A stretch of 53,001 nt of DNA from Candidatus Contendibacter sp. (GCA_008933795.1 WBUJ01000009.1:1-53001); one strand, 5' to 3'; numbered from the stretch's first letter, positions 1-8,771 are shown. Notes: a model not told the origin generated them from the sequence alone. Numbers and translations: made by a program.

Positions 1-61
1 CGTGGCCGGTGGTGTCACGGGAACCGCAGGCCGGGCAAACCAGCATCGTCAGCGTCTTCAT
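1..61 (-). CDS. Possible N-terminal fragment of a CPxC zinc-ribbon protein (cut by window edge)
   Basis: An ATG on the reverse strand opens a frame that runs off the left edge after 20 codons. It contains a Cys-Pro-Ala-Cys-Gly motif at about residues 9-13, the first half of a zinc ribbon. Such a start is seen in IS1-like InsA proteins and in many other small zinc-ribbon proteins. The fragment is too short to assign, and no terminal inverted repeat could be established in the following 130 bases. Apart from this, bases 62-192 hold only the leader of the next gene. Confidence 0.25.
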   Translation of the reverse strand, partial: MKTLTMLVCPACGSRDTTGH

Positions 62-192
62 CGCCCCAGTAGAACTCACCCAACGACTCGACACAAGGGC
101 AAATCCAGTGGTTTAAGCCCAGTGCCAACTATTGATAAAAATCCCTATTATGCACGGCAACACGCTGCGGTTATTCTTGAGGAGTTGCCACC

Positions 193-396
193 ATGATGAA
201 AACATTCAGCTTTGCCTTGGTCCATGTCACCGTAGCATTCACGGTGGTGTATTTAATGACGGGTAGTATTTTAGCTGGCGGCTTGGTCGCCTTGGTGGAA
301 CCAGCCTGTAATACCTTGGCTTACTACTTCCACGAAAAAGTTTGGGCGGCCATTCGCCAGCGACGGCGGAGGGTGAACGATCCATTGTATGCGTGA
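193..396 (+). CDS. DUF2061 family small membrane protein
   Basis: This 67-residue protein fits the DUF2061 family of small predicted inner-membrane proteins. Two hydrophobic helices (roughly residues 5-22 and 27-45) flank a TGS turn. They are followed by the family-typical YYFHEKVW signature and a basic cytoplasmic tail (RQRRRR). The start is supported by a GAGGAG ribosome-binding site at 179-184, eight bases upstream; a second ATG follows immediately. The function of the family is unknown. The stop lies 8 bases inside the longest possible reading frame of cbiD, so the two may be co-translated, although no functional link to cobalamin synthesis is evident. Confidence 0.8.
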   Translation: MMKTFSFALVHVTVAFTVVYLMTGSILAGGLVALVEPACNTLAYYFHEKVWAAIRQRRRRVNDPLYA

Positions 397-1543
397 TAAT
401 GAGCGTAAGCCGTTTTGCGCTTGGTATTTTCCACCTTGGTTCGGTTTGATGCGCCCCGAAACCCCCGAAACCCGGCAACCCCTGCGTTACGGCTACACCA
501 CCGGCGCCTGCGCGACCGCCGCCAGCGTGGCGGCGGCGTATCGGTTGCTGGCGGGTCTTGAACTCGATCGGGTGGAAATCACGCTGCCGCGCGGCCAGCG
601 GCCCGTGTTCGGGTTGGAATATTGCCGGTTGACGGCGACGGGAGCCGAGGCGGCGACGATCAAGGACGCCGGCGATGATCCCGACGTGACGCATGGGGCG
701 TTGATTTTTGCCCAGGTGGCGTTGAGCGAATCGCCGGGAGTGCGTTTCCACGCTGGGCCAGGGGTGGGGACGGTGACGCGGCCCGGTTTGCCGATTCCAC
801 CGGGCGAGCCGGCCATCAATCCGACACCGCGCCGGATGATGACCGAACACCTGCTGCGACTGGCGACCGAGCAGGGCTATCGCAGCGGCTTCGAGGTGAC
901 CGTCGGAATTGAAAACGGCGCGGAACTGGCGCTGAAAACCCTCAATCCCCGGCTGGGCATCCTCGGCGGGCTGTCCATCCTCGGCACGACCGGCATCGTC
1001 CGACCGTTTTCCTGCTCCGCCTACGTCGCCTCCATCCAGCAGGCCATCGACGTGGCCCGCGCCAACGGTCTTACCCACGTTGTCGCCTGCACCGGAGCCG
1101 CCACCGAGCACGTCATGCGAACGCATTACCCGTTGCCGGACATGGCGCTGATCGAAATGGGCGATTTCGTCGGAGCGGTGCTCAAGCACTTGCGGCGCGC
1201 GCCGATTCCCCGTCTCACGCTGGCCGGTGGTTTTGGCAAGATCAGCAAGCTGGCGGCGGGCCATCTGGATTTGCACAGTCGCAGCTCCAGTGTCGATCTT
1301 GCGTTGTTGGCGGTCGAGGCAGCAACGCTGGGCGCGGACGGGGCCTTGCAGGAGGCGATGCGCGCCGCCAACACCAGCCAGCAGGCGTTGGCGCTGGCCC
1401 AGGCGGCGGGCTTGCCGCTGGGCGACCGGATTTGCGCGCTGGCCCGCGCCCAGGCCCGCGCCATCCTGCCGCCTGAAGTGGCGGTGGAAGTATGGGCCAC
1501 CGACCGCGAGGGCCGGTCGGTCGGTCACGCTGGTTTTGCTTGA
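389..1543 (+). CDS. cbiD: Cobalt-precorrin-5B C(1)-methyltransferase CbiD
   Basis: CbiD uses S-adenosylmethionine to methylate C-1 of cobalt-precorrin-5B in the oxygen-independent corrin pathway to vitamin B12. The [11 protein letters not shown] block near the N-terminus and the PxNPxPRRM stretch about 110 residues later are typical. The total length (364-384 residues) fits the family. Two starts are possible: ATG 389, which overlaps the preceding gene and has a distant GGAGGG, or ATG 449, which begins just before the conserved region and has no visible ribosome-binding site. Homology favours 449 for the mature N-terminus. cobK lies 0.75 kb downstream, so this is a small cobalamin cluster; the other cbi/cob genes are not in the window. 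Confidence 0.93.
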   Translation: MRDNERKPFCAWYFPPWFGLMRPETPETRQPLRYGYTTGACATAASVAAAYRLLAGLELDRVEITLPRGQRPVFGLEYCRLTATGAEAATIKDAGDDPDVTHGALIFAQVALSESPGVRFHAGPGVGTVTRPGLPIPPGEPAINPTPRRMMTEHLLRLATEQGYRSGFEVTVGIENGAELALKTLNPRLGILGGLSILGTTGIVRPFSCSAYVASIQQAIDVARANGLTHVVACTGAATEHVMRTHYPLPDMALIEMGDFVGAVLKHLRRAPIPRLTLAGGFGKISKLAAGHLDLHSRSSSVDLALLAVEAATLGADGALQEAMRAANTSQQALALAQAAGLPLGDRICALARAQARAILPPEVAVEVWATDREGRSVGHAGFA

Positions 1544-1580
1544 GCACTATAACCGGTCATGGCTTTCAGAGGGGGGTTGA

Positions 1581-2282
1581 ATGAAGGATGCTCTCAAGAT
1601 CACTTACACCTATGTCTTTCAAAACGGCATCGCCAAGACGTTCGACGTTTTCCTTGACCGAAAAACGCTTGGTCTTTTGACAGAGCCTCCCGTCCGGCCA
1701 CCATCCTGGACCTTTTTAAACCAAAATCAGTGCGCCAATTGTTCACTTGACGCGCGTGATCATCCGTTCTGCCCCGTGGCGTTGAACTTCGCGGAGATCG
1801 CCGAACACTTTACCCATGCGATGTCCTACGAAGAGGTGCGCGTCATCGTTACGACCGATGAGCGGGTTTATTCAAGGGATACCGCGCTTCAGCAGGGTTT
1901 GACTTCGCTCCTGGGCATCATCATGCCTACGAGCGGTTGCCCGATTCTGGAGCCTCTCAAACCCATGGTGCGGTTCCACCTTCCCTTTGCGACGATCACC
2001 GAGACGGTCTTCAGGATGGTTTCTATGTGTCTGGTCGCCCAATATCTGCGCCATGACGAGGGGATGCCTTTCGACTTCGGGCTCAAAAAGTTGGCGCAAG
2101 TTTATGCCGAGGTTGCGATCGTGAACCGGGACTTTGTGCGGCGCCTGCGCGATGCTTCGATGGAAGATGCCAACGTTAACGCGTTGGTGGGCCTTGACTG
2201 TTTCGCCACCATGGTTCCCCTGATCGCCGAGGATACGCTCAATGAAATCAGGCAATATTTCTCGGCTTTTCTCGAACAATGA
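1581..2282 (+). CDS. Uncharacterised protein with CxxC-x8-C cluster, between cbiD and cobK
   Basis: A 233-residue soluble protein. Near residue 51 there is a CANC motif, followed eight residues later by another Cys in a PFCPVALN segment, which suggests a metal- or cluster-binding site. Further on is an invariant-looking block with SGCP and MVRFHLPF. The layout resembles a conserved uncharacterised family that I recall as DUF6901; I cannot verify the name here. It starts 37 bases after cbiD and ends 9 bases before cobK on the same strand, so it is probably co-transcribed with the cobalamin genes. No enzymatic role can be assigned. Codon use looks slightly less GC-biased than that of its neighbours. 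Confidence 0.75.
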   Translation: MKDALKITYTYVFQNGIAKTFDVFLDRKTLGLLTEPPVRPPSWTFLNQNQCANCSLDARDHPFCPVALNFAEIAEHFTHAMSYEEVRVIVTTDERVYSRDTALQQGLTSLLGIIMPTSGCPILEPLKPMVRFHLPFATITETVFRMVSMCLVAQYLRHDEGMPFDFGLKKLAQVYAEVAIVNRDFVRRLRDASMEDANVNALVGLDCFATMVPLIAEDTLNEIRQYFSAFLEQ

Positions 2283-2291
2283 TGAGAAAAG

Positions 2292-3068
2292 ATGCGCATC
2301 CTGATTCTGGGTGGCATCGGCGAGGCGGTGGGGCTGGCGCGGATGCTGGCGCCGTCCCATGCCGTGACCTACAGCATCGCCGGCAAGGGCCGAGCGCCGG
2401 ATTTACCCTGTCCGGTGCGCGGCGGCGGTTTCGGTGGTGCGGAAGGTCTGGCGGCATTCCTGGGCGAGAACGGTATCGAACTGCTGATCGACGCCACGCA
2501 TCCCTACGCCGCGCGCATCAGCCGGAACGCGGTGCAGGCGGCGGGGTTGGCCGGTATTCCGCTCTGGGCCTACCGACGCCCAGCGTGGCAACCGGAACCC
2601 GGCGATGATTGGCGCTTTGTGACCGACTGGATCGAGATGATGATGGCGCTGCGGGAGTTCAAGCGCCCTTTTTTCACCATCGGGCTGGAACCCCTGCGCC
2701 ATGTGGCGGAAATCCCGCCGGAGCAGCACTGGCTGGTGCGCTGTCTGGCGGCGGAGCCACCCGTTTCGCCTCGCCTGACCTTGCTATGCGCCACCGGACC
2801 GTTCTTGCTGAAACAGGAAGCGACTTTGTTGCGGAATTATCGAATCGATGTGCTGGCAGCCAAGAATAGCGGAGGCGGCGCAGTCGTGGCCAAGCTGGCG
2901 GCGGCGCGGCGACTCCAAATTCCGGTGGTGATGTTGGATCGTCCGGCGTCGCCGGTAGCGGATCGGGAATTTATCGAGGTGGGACGATTGGCCGCCGAAC
3001 TTACTGCTTTTTCGTCTGATGGGTATTACACTTTGCGAGGTGGAGCTTCGCATCGAAAAGTGAAGTAA
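2292..3068 (+). CDS. cobK: Precorrin-6A / cobalt-precorrin-6A reductase
   Basis: CobK/CbiJ reduces the precorrin-6A macrocycle to the dihydro form using NAD(P)H, a mid-pathway step of corrin synthesis that follows the CbiD-type C-1 methylation. The N-terminus has a Rossmann-like MRILILGG start. A characteristic DATHPYAARIS block follows at about residues 75-86, and AAKNSGG occurs in the C-terminal domain; the length (258 residues) matches the family. The gene begins 9 bases after the stop of the Cys-motif gene. The CbiD partner suggests the anaerobic (cobalt-early) pathway, but CobK and CbiJ cannot be told apart from this sequence alone. Confidence 0.92.
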   Translation: MRILILGGIGEAVGLARMLAPSHAVTYSIAGKGRAPDLPCPVRGGGFGGAEGLAAFLGENGIELLIDATHPYAARISRNAVQAAGLAGIPLWAYRRPAWQPEPGDDWRFVTDWIEMMMALREFKRPFFTIGLEPLRHVAEIPPEQHWLVRCLAAEPPVSPRLTLLCATGPFLLKQEATLLRNYRIDVLAAKNSGGGAVVAKLAAARRLQIPVVMLDRPASPVADREFIEVGRLAAELTAFSSDGYYTLRGGASHRKVK

Positions 3069-3132
3069 AACAATTTATTCCCAGACAAGTACATCTACGG
3101 TTGACCCGAAAATCACGACGAGGAGGACGAGG

Positions 3133-3822
3133 ATGGACGTTCGCGCACTATTTGATCAACTTTTGCAATCGGGCCGCGAGTTGGCGAGCAAGGGCCAGAG
3201 TCTGGCGGAGCAGAAACTCAACATCCCCAGCCAGGGACCGGAACGCGAAGCCGCGTTGTCGAGCATGGGCAAGGGAGCGACCATTGCCGGCGTCGCGGCG
3301 CTGCTGCTGGGCACCAGCGCCGGGCGGGGCCTGACCGGCGTCGCGGTGAAACTGGGCAGCTTGGCGGCGGTGGGTGGGCTGGCCTACAAGGCGTTCCAGG
3401 ATTGGCAAGCCAAGCAAGAGGGAGCGCCCGCCGCCGCTCCGGGTCCGGCGGCGAATACCCTGAGCGGGCCGCAACTGGAGCAACGCAGCCTGGCTTTGTT
3501 GAGGGCCATGCTCGCCGCCGCCAAGGCGGACGGACATATCGACGAGAACGAACAGGCGAGGATTGATGCTTACCTGCAAAAACTCAATCTCGATCCCGAA
3601 GCGCTGCATTTCGTCAAGAATGAATTAGCCAAGCCGCTGAACGTCAAGGAAGTTGCTGCGGGCGCGGATTCACCCGCAGCAGCGGTGGAGATCTATCTCA
3701 CTTCCTTGCTGGCGATCAACATCGACAACGCCCAGGAATGCGCCTATCTGGACGAACTGGCCAAGGAATTGAAGCTGCCGCCAGAACTCGTCTCGGAACT
3801 GCTGGACCAAGCCAAGGCATAA
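3133..3822 (+). CDS. YebE-like DUF533 / TerB-fold inner-membrane protein
   Basis: This 229-residue protein matches the YebE (DUF533) family. It has an N-terminal amphipathic region, a Gly/Ala-rich hydrophobic stretch (about residues 50-80) likely to be membrane-embedded, an Ala/Pro linker, and a C-terminal helical TerB-like domain. That domain carries the AAAKADGHIDENE segment, in which acidic residues are arranged as in tellurite-resistance TerB folds. A GGACGAGGATG context precedes the ATG. The gene lies 64 bases beyond cobK and may have its own promoter. The molecular function of the family is unknown. Confidence 0.82.
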   Translation: MDVRALFDQLLQSGRELASKGQSLAEQKLNIPSQGPEREAALSSMGKGATIAGVAALLLGTSAGRGLTGVAVKLGSLAAVGGLAYKAFQDWQAKQEGAPAAAPGPAANTLSGPQLEQRSLALLRAMLAAAKADGHIDENEQARIDAYLQKLNLDPEALHFVKNELAKPLNVKEVAAGADSPAAAVEIYLTSLLAINIDNAQECAYLDELAKELKLPPELVSELLDQAKA

Positions 3823-3890
3823 GGTCGTGGGCGGTGAGTCCGAGCGTTGGAGAACTTAGGCGTTTTCCGATCAAAGACTTTACCGAACGG

Positions 3891-3967
3891 GGCAGGGTAG
3901 ATAAGCGCAGCGCAATCCACCATCATTGCTGGTGGATTGCGCTGCATAGCGCTTTATCCACCCTGCC
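3891..3967. repeat. Long imperfect palindrome, dispersed REP-like element
   Basis: The two ends (GGCAGGGTAGATAAGCGC and GCGCTTTATCCACCCTGCC) are inverted copies. They enclose a perfect inner inverted repeat of AGCGCAATCCACCA around a 7-base loop. The element sits between convergent genes and could fold into a long hairpin in RNA from either strand. From memory, elements of the GGGTGGATAAGCG type are widely dispersed in proteobacterial genomes; that cannot be tested in one window, which holds a single copy. Confidence 0.7.
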
Positions 3968-3982
3968 TGCCAAGCAGGTAGG
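3962..3982 (-). terminator. Small hairpin just after the aspartyl-protease-like gene
   Basis: CCTGCCTGC and GCAGGTAGG pair (one G-T) around a CAA loop, one base beyond the stop codon of the reverse-strand gene. There is no clear T-run, so termination is only plausible. It partly overlaps the end of the dispersed palindrome. Confidence 0.35.
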
Positions 3983-3983
3983 A

Positions 3984-4754
3984 TTATTCTGGATTCTGCT
4001 TTGCCTTATTCATCCGGGCAACTTGCTTTAACGGTTTGGCCATCATGCGCTTGAGCGCTCGCGTGACGGGATCGATGCCGATGCCAGCGTTTTCGAGCGC
4101 CGCCATGCCGAGGATGGGTTCCGCGTCTTCCGGGCCGAAAATGATCTGGGCCACTGTTTTTGATCCCATGAACGAGAGGCGGGAAAAACCATAAGGGTAG
4201 TTGAGGACTTCGCCATTGGCCATTTCGTAGACATCCCACCCTTCCACGGCAATGCCGGCTTGTTGCAGCGCGCTGGCGGGAGCAAGGCAATCTATCGCCC
4301 TCGTATCAACCAGAAATTCGTTCTCGTAAGGCTTGCCGGAGCGCGTCAGATTTTCGACGCGGACGGTGACCCGCGTGGGTCTCGTGACTCGTCTCGCGGA
4401 ATTGAGGATAGTGACGTTTTCCGCGCTGGGCGATGGAAGGACCGGTAAAGGCATTGAGGGTATGGTCGAGTCAATAGTGACAGGCTCATTGTCGTCCAGC
4501 AAAGGATCGCCTATCTGGAGTTCCCTTGGCTTGACCGGGTGCAGATTTTCTATCTTTTGAGTGAGGCTATTTAGATTGATGCGGGCATATTCAACGAGTT
4601 GCGGGTTTTTAGAATAAAATTTCGAATAGATGTCAATGATTTCCTGGTATAGCCAGGCCGCCTCGTCGTACCGTTTTTTATGATGGTATTTGAGCGCGAG
4701 CTGAAGTAGCCCATTGGTCTTTTCGTCATCTTGCCCGAGCAGCGCCATTGTCAT
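3984..4754 (-). CDS. TPR-like plus retropepsin-like aspartyl protease domain, DTG changed to DTR
   Basis: A 256-residue protein. Residues 13-70 form a tetratricopeptide-like helical repeat (LALKYHHKKRYDEAAWLYQ). A Pro-rich linker (about 98-112) follows, and then a clan AA aspartic-protease fold (about 126-240). Recognisable fold features are EFLVDTRAID at 146-155, the MANGEVL flap-like region and the EPILGMAALE strand near 212-221. Family members normally have D-T-G at the catalytic site; here it is Asp150-Thr151-Arg152 (codon AGG, one base from GGG). The protein may therefore be proteolytically impaired or a binding module. No signal peptide is seen. No convincing ribosome-binding site supports either ATG 4754 or ATG 4748. 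Confidence 0.7.
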   Translation of the reverse strand: MTMALLGQDDEKTNGLLQLALKYHHKKRYDEAAWLYQEIIDIYSKFYSKNPQLVEYARINLNSLTQKIENLHPVKPRELQIGDPLLDDNEPVTIDSTIPSMPLPVLPSPSAENVTILNSARRVTRPTRVTVRVENLTRSGKPYENEFLVDTRAIDCLAPASALQQAGIAVEGWDVYEMANGEVLNYPYGFSRLSFMGSKTVAQIIFGPEDAEPILGMAALENAGIGIDPVTRALKRMMAKPLKQVARMNKAKQNPE

Positions 4755-4839
4755 TGGGGCCTATGGCCGAGTCTATGCCAAGATGAAGCAGCCCGGATTT
4801 TCCACGAATATCCTGGAATTCATCCGGGCCGCCTCAAGT

Positions 4840-6969
4840 TTACGCCAAATACACCCGCTCCAACGCCCCGCGCGAGACGTTGCCCTTGCCGTCCTCCGCC
4901 TCGATGTAATAGCGCACGTCGCCCGCGCCGACCGGCAGTTTGGCGGTGAAATAATTCGCGGTGATGGCCGCGCCGGTTTGCGACGGATACGGACCGTTGT
5001 CGGTCATCGCCATGCGGGTTTCGCCCGTGGCGGCGCGCAGCACCAGCGTCACCCGCTTCAAGCCGCTGATGTCGTGGACGAAGGTATGCACCGTGCCCTC
5101 GCGCGGCGCGTCGAGCAGGCAGCCCTGGCCCCAGCGCTTGCCGCCGGGATTTTCCGGCGTGACCCACGGCGCGAAAATAGTCGGGCCAGTTTGGTCCTTG
5201 CCGGCGGACAGCAGCGCGTCCACCTCACTTTTGACCATCCCGTAACCGGCATTGGCGGCGTTGGTGACCTGTTGATCCCAAACGTGCTGGCCGGTCCAGT
5301 ACCAGTAGCAACTGGTCTCGGCGGTCAGCATCAGCCGGCTGATGTCGTCCAGCCACGGTTTGCCGGGCATGGCGTCCTCCAGCGCGTGCGCCACGTTCTG
5401 GAACGCCGTCAGCACCGCCCAGGAATTGAGGTCGGGCGAGTAGGGCTGGTCGTAACGGCTGAACCACTTCATGAACTGCGGATCGCCGTTGTCGGCGCCG
5501 CTCCAGGAACCGGGTTCGATGTGTGCGGCCTGCGCGGGATCGGGTGGGAAACGGTCCAGATAGTCGTGAACCGTGGTCAACTCGAAGCGTGGATCGCCTT
5601 GCAACCACTGCACCAGTTGGCCGGTGTTGTGGTTGTAATAACTGTCCGCGCCACCGCCGTGGTTGTCGCCGTCGGAGTGCAGCAGGAAAAACGGCGGATG
5701 CTTCGGATCGAAGCTGCCGGTATCCACGATCTGGTTGTAGACTTGGCCCAGCACGTCGGGATATTGCAGCGCGCCGAAGCCGCCCCGCGCGTCCTCGTTG
5801 CCGATGTAGCGCTCCGCCGGGACCGCGATGATCTTGTGAATCTGGCCGTCCGGGTCTTCGTATTGAACGTACTCCGGCCGCAGCAGGCTCGGCGAAATCC
5901 TGGACCCCGCCCAGATGTTGCGCAGTTGCAGCCAGTCGTTGACCGGCGGATTCACCTGCTCGGCGGGATTGGGCGGCAGCATCCCTTCGTTGATGCCGGC
6001 GTAGGGATAGTCCCGGCACGCCCGAAAACGGTGGATGGAGTCGTAAATCACCGCCTTGATCCCGGCCTGGTTCAGCGCCGGAATCATGCGGATGTGGAAA
6101 GCGGTTTCCGGCGGGAACATGACGCTGGACGCCTCGACGCCGAAGGCGGAACGAATGATGCCCCGATGCCACTCCACCTGCTTGACGATGTTGCGGGCCG
6201 GGGTCAACGCCATCAGCGGATGGAAAAAGCCGAAGGCCACGAAATCGACGCGCGGGTGGCCCAGCACTGTCTTTTCCTGGGCGACGGCGCGCAGTTCGTG
6301 GTTCCAGCCGCCGAACCGGCCACCGCACAGCCCATCGGCGGCGCAGCGGTCGAGTTGTTCGATCAGCGAGCCGCTCCAACTGGTGGACAGCCCGGCGTGA
6401 GGCAGGCCGCCGCCGAGGTACTGGCGGACGGCGGTCGGGATGAAATGGGTGTAGGGGCCGCCGCGCGCGCCGAAGATCGAATCCTTCTCGCCGTCCCAGT
6501 ACAGCCGGTCGGTGGCGTTGTAGTAGGGCTGGTGCATGTGCTTGTGGATGCCGAAATACAGCTTGACCGGCGCATCACCCGGTCCGGTCGCGACCCGGAT
6601 GACCGGCGTGACCTTGGCGTTCGGCGCGATCCGCAACGGGCGGAATTCCTTGATCCAGTCGCCGCCGCCAGACTGGCGGATATCAGCCTTGCGGCAGCCT
6701 TCCACCTGCACGTTGATGGTGTTGGGCCACAGCAGTCCGGCCGGAACGCTGGCGGCGTAGGCGTATTCGCCGCCGCTGCCGGCGCTGGCCTGGATCGCGT
6801 CGCCCTTGATCAGGTGTTGTCCGTCCGGCGCGTGCAGGATCACTTGCGGAAACGGAACCGCTCCGTCGGTGACGAAGCGGATCGTAAAAGCTGGGTTCTT
6901 GCCCGATTCGTCGCATTGCAATGCTTCGGGCAGATCGATTCGCAAAATGCGGGTAAATACGTCAGTCAT
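4840..6969 (-). CDS. Glycoside hydrolase family 57 protein, cytoplasmic
   Basis: This protein of about 709 residues carries the GH57 hallmark HKHMHQP (HxHQP, motif 1) after an N-terminal beta-rich domain of roughly 165 residues. A downstream FPPETAF segment probably holds the catalytic Glu, and a SDGDNHGGG segment fits the acid/base region. A C-terminal beta domain with DNGPYPSQ and YYIEAEDGKGN resembles a carbohydrate-binding or Ig-like module. GH57 enzymes act on alpha-glucans (amylase, branching enzyme, galactosidase); the exact substrate is not readable here. There is no signal peptide, so storage glycogen is a possible substrate. The start at 6969 has a GAGG ribosome-binding site about 8 bases upstream; an upstream ATG at 7014 lacks one. 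It is divergent from pyk. Confidence 0.82.
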   Translation of the reverse strand: MTDVFTRILRIDLPEALQCDESGKNPAFTIRFVTDGAVPFPQVILHAPDGQHLIKGDAIQASAGSGGEYAYAASVPAGLLWPNTINVQVEGCRKADIRQSGGGDWIKEFRPLRIAPNAKVTPVIRVATGPGDAPVKLYFGIHKHMHQPYYNATDRLYWDGEKDSIFGARGGPYTHFIPTAVRQYLGGGLPHAGLSTSWSGSLIEQLDRCAADGLCGGRFGGWNHELRAVAQEKTVLGHPRVDFVAFGFFHPLMALTPARNIVKQVEWHRGIIRSAFGVEASSVMFPPETAFHIRMIPALNQAGIKAVIYDSIHRFRACRDYPYAGINEGMLPPNPAEQVNPPVNDWLQLRNIWAGSRISPSLLRPEYVQYEDPDGQIHKIIAVPAERYIGNEDARGGFGALQYPDVLGQVYNQIVDTGSFDPKHPPFFLLHSDGDNHGGGADSYYNHNTGQLVQWLQGDPRFELTTVHDYLDRFPPDPAQAAHIEPGSWSGADNGDPQFMKWFSRYDQPYSPDLNSWAVLTAFQNVAHALEDAMPGKPWLDDISRLMLTAETSCYWYWTGQHVWDQQVTNAANAGYGMVKSEVDALLSAGKDQTGPTIFAPWVTPENPGGKRWGQGCLLDAPREGTVHTFVHDISGLKRVTLVLRAATGETRMAMTDNGPYPSQTGAAITANYFTAKLPVGAGDVRYYIEAEDGKGNVSRGALERVYLA

Positions 6970-7177
6970 CGAAAACCTCGCGTTGGTTTGTCTTGCACAA
7001 ATCAGTTTAATCAAGCTGGCGCGAATTGCCGCCCAATCTTGGGATCAACCCGATTCTTCGCGCAGACCGCTTTGAGGGCGGCGGCCGCATCCTTTACACT
7101 CCCCATGGGGAATATAAGAATAACCATTTGATTGTTTTGATTTAAAGAACCGTTTCGGCCGGAGGGCGATACCGAAC

Positions 7178-8653
7178 ATGGCGAAAATCATGAAGTTCAC
7201 CAAAATCGTGGCGACGTTGGGACCGAATTCCCGCAGTCCGGACACGGTGGAAAAACTGCTGCGGGAAGGGGCTGACGTCATCCGGCTCAACTTCTCGCAC
7301 GGCAACCACGAGGACCACGCCTTGTCGGTGCGCCTAGTGAAGGAAGCGGCGCAGAAGCTGAATCGATACATCGCCATCTTTCAGGATTTGCAAGGCCCGA
7401 AGATTCGGCTCGGCCAACTGGACGGCGATTTTCTGGACGTGGCGACTGGCGAAACCCTGGTGTTGACCACCGACGATCTGGTGGGTGGAATCCATGACGG
7501 CCTCAAAAAAGTGTCCATCGGCCATCGCGGTCTGCACGAGGAAGTGAAGCCGGGCGACCGGGTGCTGATCGACGATGGGCTGTTCGAGTTCATGATCGAA
7601 CGGATCGAGGGACGCGAGATTTTCACCCAGGTAGTCAACGGTGGCCGGCTCAAGCCGCGCAAGGGCGTCAACTTGCCCAACGTCAAACTGAAGATTTCGG
7701 CGATCACCGACAAGGACCGAGCGGATTTACAGTTCGCCTACGACCACTGGCTGGATTACGTGGCGCTGTCGTTCGTGCGGGACGCCGACGACGTCAAGGA
7801 ACTGATCGATATCATGCTGACCACCTACGGCCGCAAGATTCCGATCATCGCCAAGATCGAAAAACCGGAAGCGTTCCGGCACATCGAGGGGATCATCGCC
7901 GTGGCCGACGCGATCATGGTGGCGCGCGGCGATCTGGGGGTGGAAACCTCGCCGCAGGATGTGCCATTGATGCAAAAAACTCTCATCCGCCAGTGCAATA
8001 TCGCCGGCAAGCCGGTGATCACCGCCACGCAGATGCTGGAATCGATGATCGCCAATCCTCGGCCGACCCGAGCCGAGGCCAACGATGTCGCCAACGCCAT
8101 TCTAGACGGGACCGACGCGGTGATGCTGTCGGCGGAAACCGCTGCCGGCCAGTACCCGGTCGAGGCGGTGCGGATGATGAAGGACATTGCGATGAGCGTG
8201 GAGGCCAGCGCCATTTTCAAGACGCTGATGCACAAGAATGTACTGACCCAGGAAGATCTGCTGGCCAACGCCTGCCTGCGGATCGAGGATGCCGTGCATT
8301 TCGCCACCATGGATCTGGCCGACAAGGTGTGCGCCCGCTACATCGTCGGCTTCACCAACAGCGGAGCGAGCGTCCTCGGCTTGGCCAAATTCCGGCCGCT
8401 GGCGCCGCTGATCGCCTTCAGCCCGAAACTTGCCACCTTGCGCAAACTGGCCCTGGTCTGGGGGGTGACGCCGTTGCAACTGGGGATCGTGGTCACCTCG
8501 GTGGACGATCTGTTGAGTTCCGCCACCGAGTTTCTGCTCAACAAGGGCATGACGCGGGAAGGCGAGATCGTGGTGTTCACCGCCGGCGTGCCGGTCGGGG
8601 TGTCCGGCGGCGCCAACATGATCAAGGTGGTGAAGGTCGAAAAATCGGATTGA
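7178..8653 (+). CDS. pyk: Pyruvate kinase
   Basis: It converts phosphoenolpyruvate and ADP to pyruvate and ATP, the last step of glycolysis. The 491-residue protein has the N-terminal TKIVATLGP strand, the substrate-loop motif VMVARGDLGVE and the following MQKTLI helix. The LDGTDAVMLSAETAAG block and a full C-terminal alpha/beta domain are also present. A GGAGGG ribosome-binding site at about 7160 precedes the ATG. Upstream (7093-7118) there is a TTTACA box, a CCCCATGGGG palindrome and a TATAAG box, but the spacing is short, so no promoter is claimed. The neighbouring divergent GH57 gene would fit co-location of glucan breakdown and glycolysis. Confidence 0.96.
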   Translation: MAKIMKFTKIVATLGPNSRSPDTVEKLLREGADVIRLNFSHGNHEDHALSVRLVKEAAQKLNRYIAIFQDLQGPKIRLGQLDGDFLDVATGETLVLTTDDLVGGIHDGLKKVSIGHRGLHEEVKPGDRVLIDDGLFEFMIERIEGREIFTQVVNGGRLKPRKGVNLPNVKLKISAITDKDRADLQFAYDHWLDYVALSFVRDADDVKELIDIMLTTYGRKIPIIAKIEKPEAFRHIEGIIAVADAIMVARGDLGVETSPQDVPLMQKTLIRQCNIAGKPVITATQMLESMIANPRPTRAEANDVANAILDGTDAVMLSAETAAGQYPVEAVRMMKDIAMSVEASAIFKTLMHKNVLTQEDLLANACLRIEDAVHFATMDLADKVCARYIVGFTNSGASVLGLAKFRPLAPLIAFSPKLATLRKLALVWGVTPLQLGIVVTSVDDLLSSATEFLLNKGMTREGEIVVFTAGVPVGVSGGANMIKVVKVEKSD

Positions 8654-8668
8654 GAAGCTGTACAAAAA

Positions 8669-8694
8669 CCCCTCTCCCGCAAGCGGGGGAGGGG
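8669..8694. terminator. GC-rich hairpin after pyk, CCCTCTCCC-type repeat
   Basis: CCCCTCTCCCGC pairs with GCGGGGGAGGGG (one mismatch, G-U in RNA) around AA, 15 bases after the pyk stop. It is followed by CAGGGGTGAGGG. It lies between convergent genes, so it may end transcription from both sides. Sequences of this kind are commonly dispersed in GC-rich proteobacteria. A poor direct repeat (AGAAGCTGTACAAAAAC at 8653, AGAGGCTGTACGAAAAT at 8732) flanks it. Confidence 0.5.
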
Positions 8695-8771
8695 CAGGGG
8701 TGAGGGCTGTTTTTCGATCGGTTAGCTGGCCAGAGGCTGTACGAAAATGTCTCTGACTGGAGCGGGCCGGC

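Noticed and set aside
110..145. IS1-like terminal inverted repeat (GTGCCAACTATTGATAAAA)
   Set aside because: Resemblance to the IS1 end is short, and no matching end or transposase frame is seen on the right side.
239..1528. Long reverse-strand frame antisense to cbiD
   Set aside because: It is a product of high GC content; it has no motif and the forward frame is a clear CbiD.
4714..7131. 805-codon forward frame
   Set aside because: Antisense to the GH57 gene, with no domain or ribosome-binding site.
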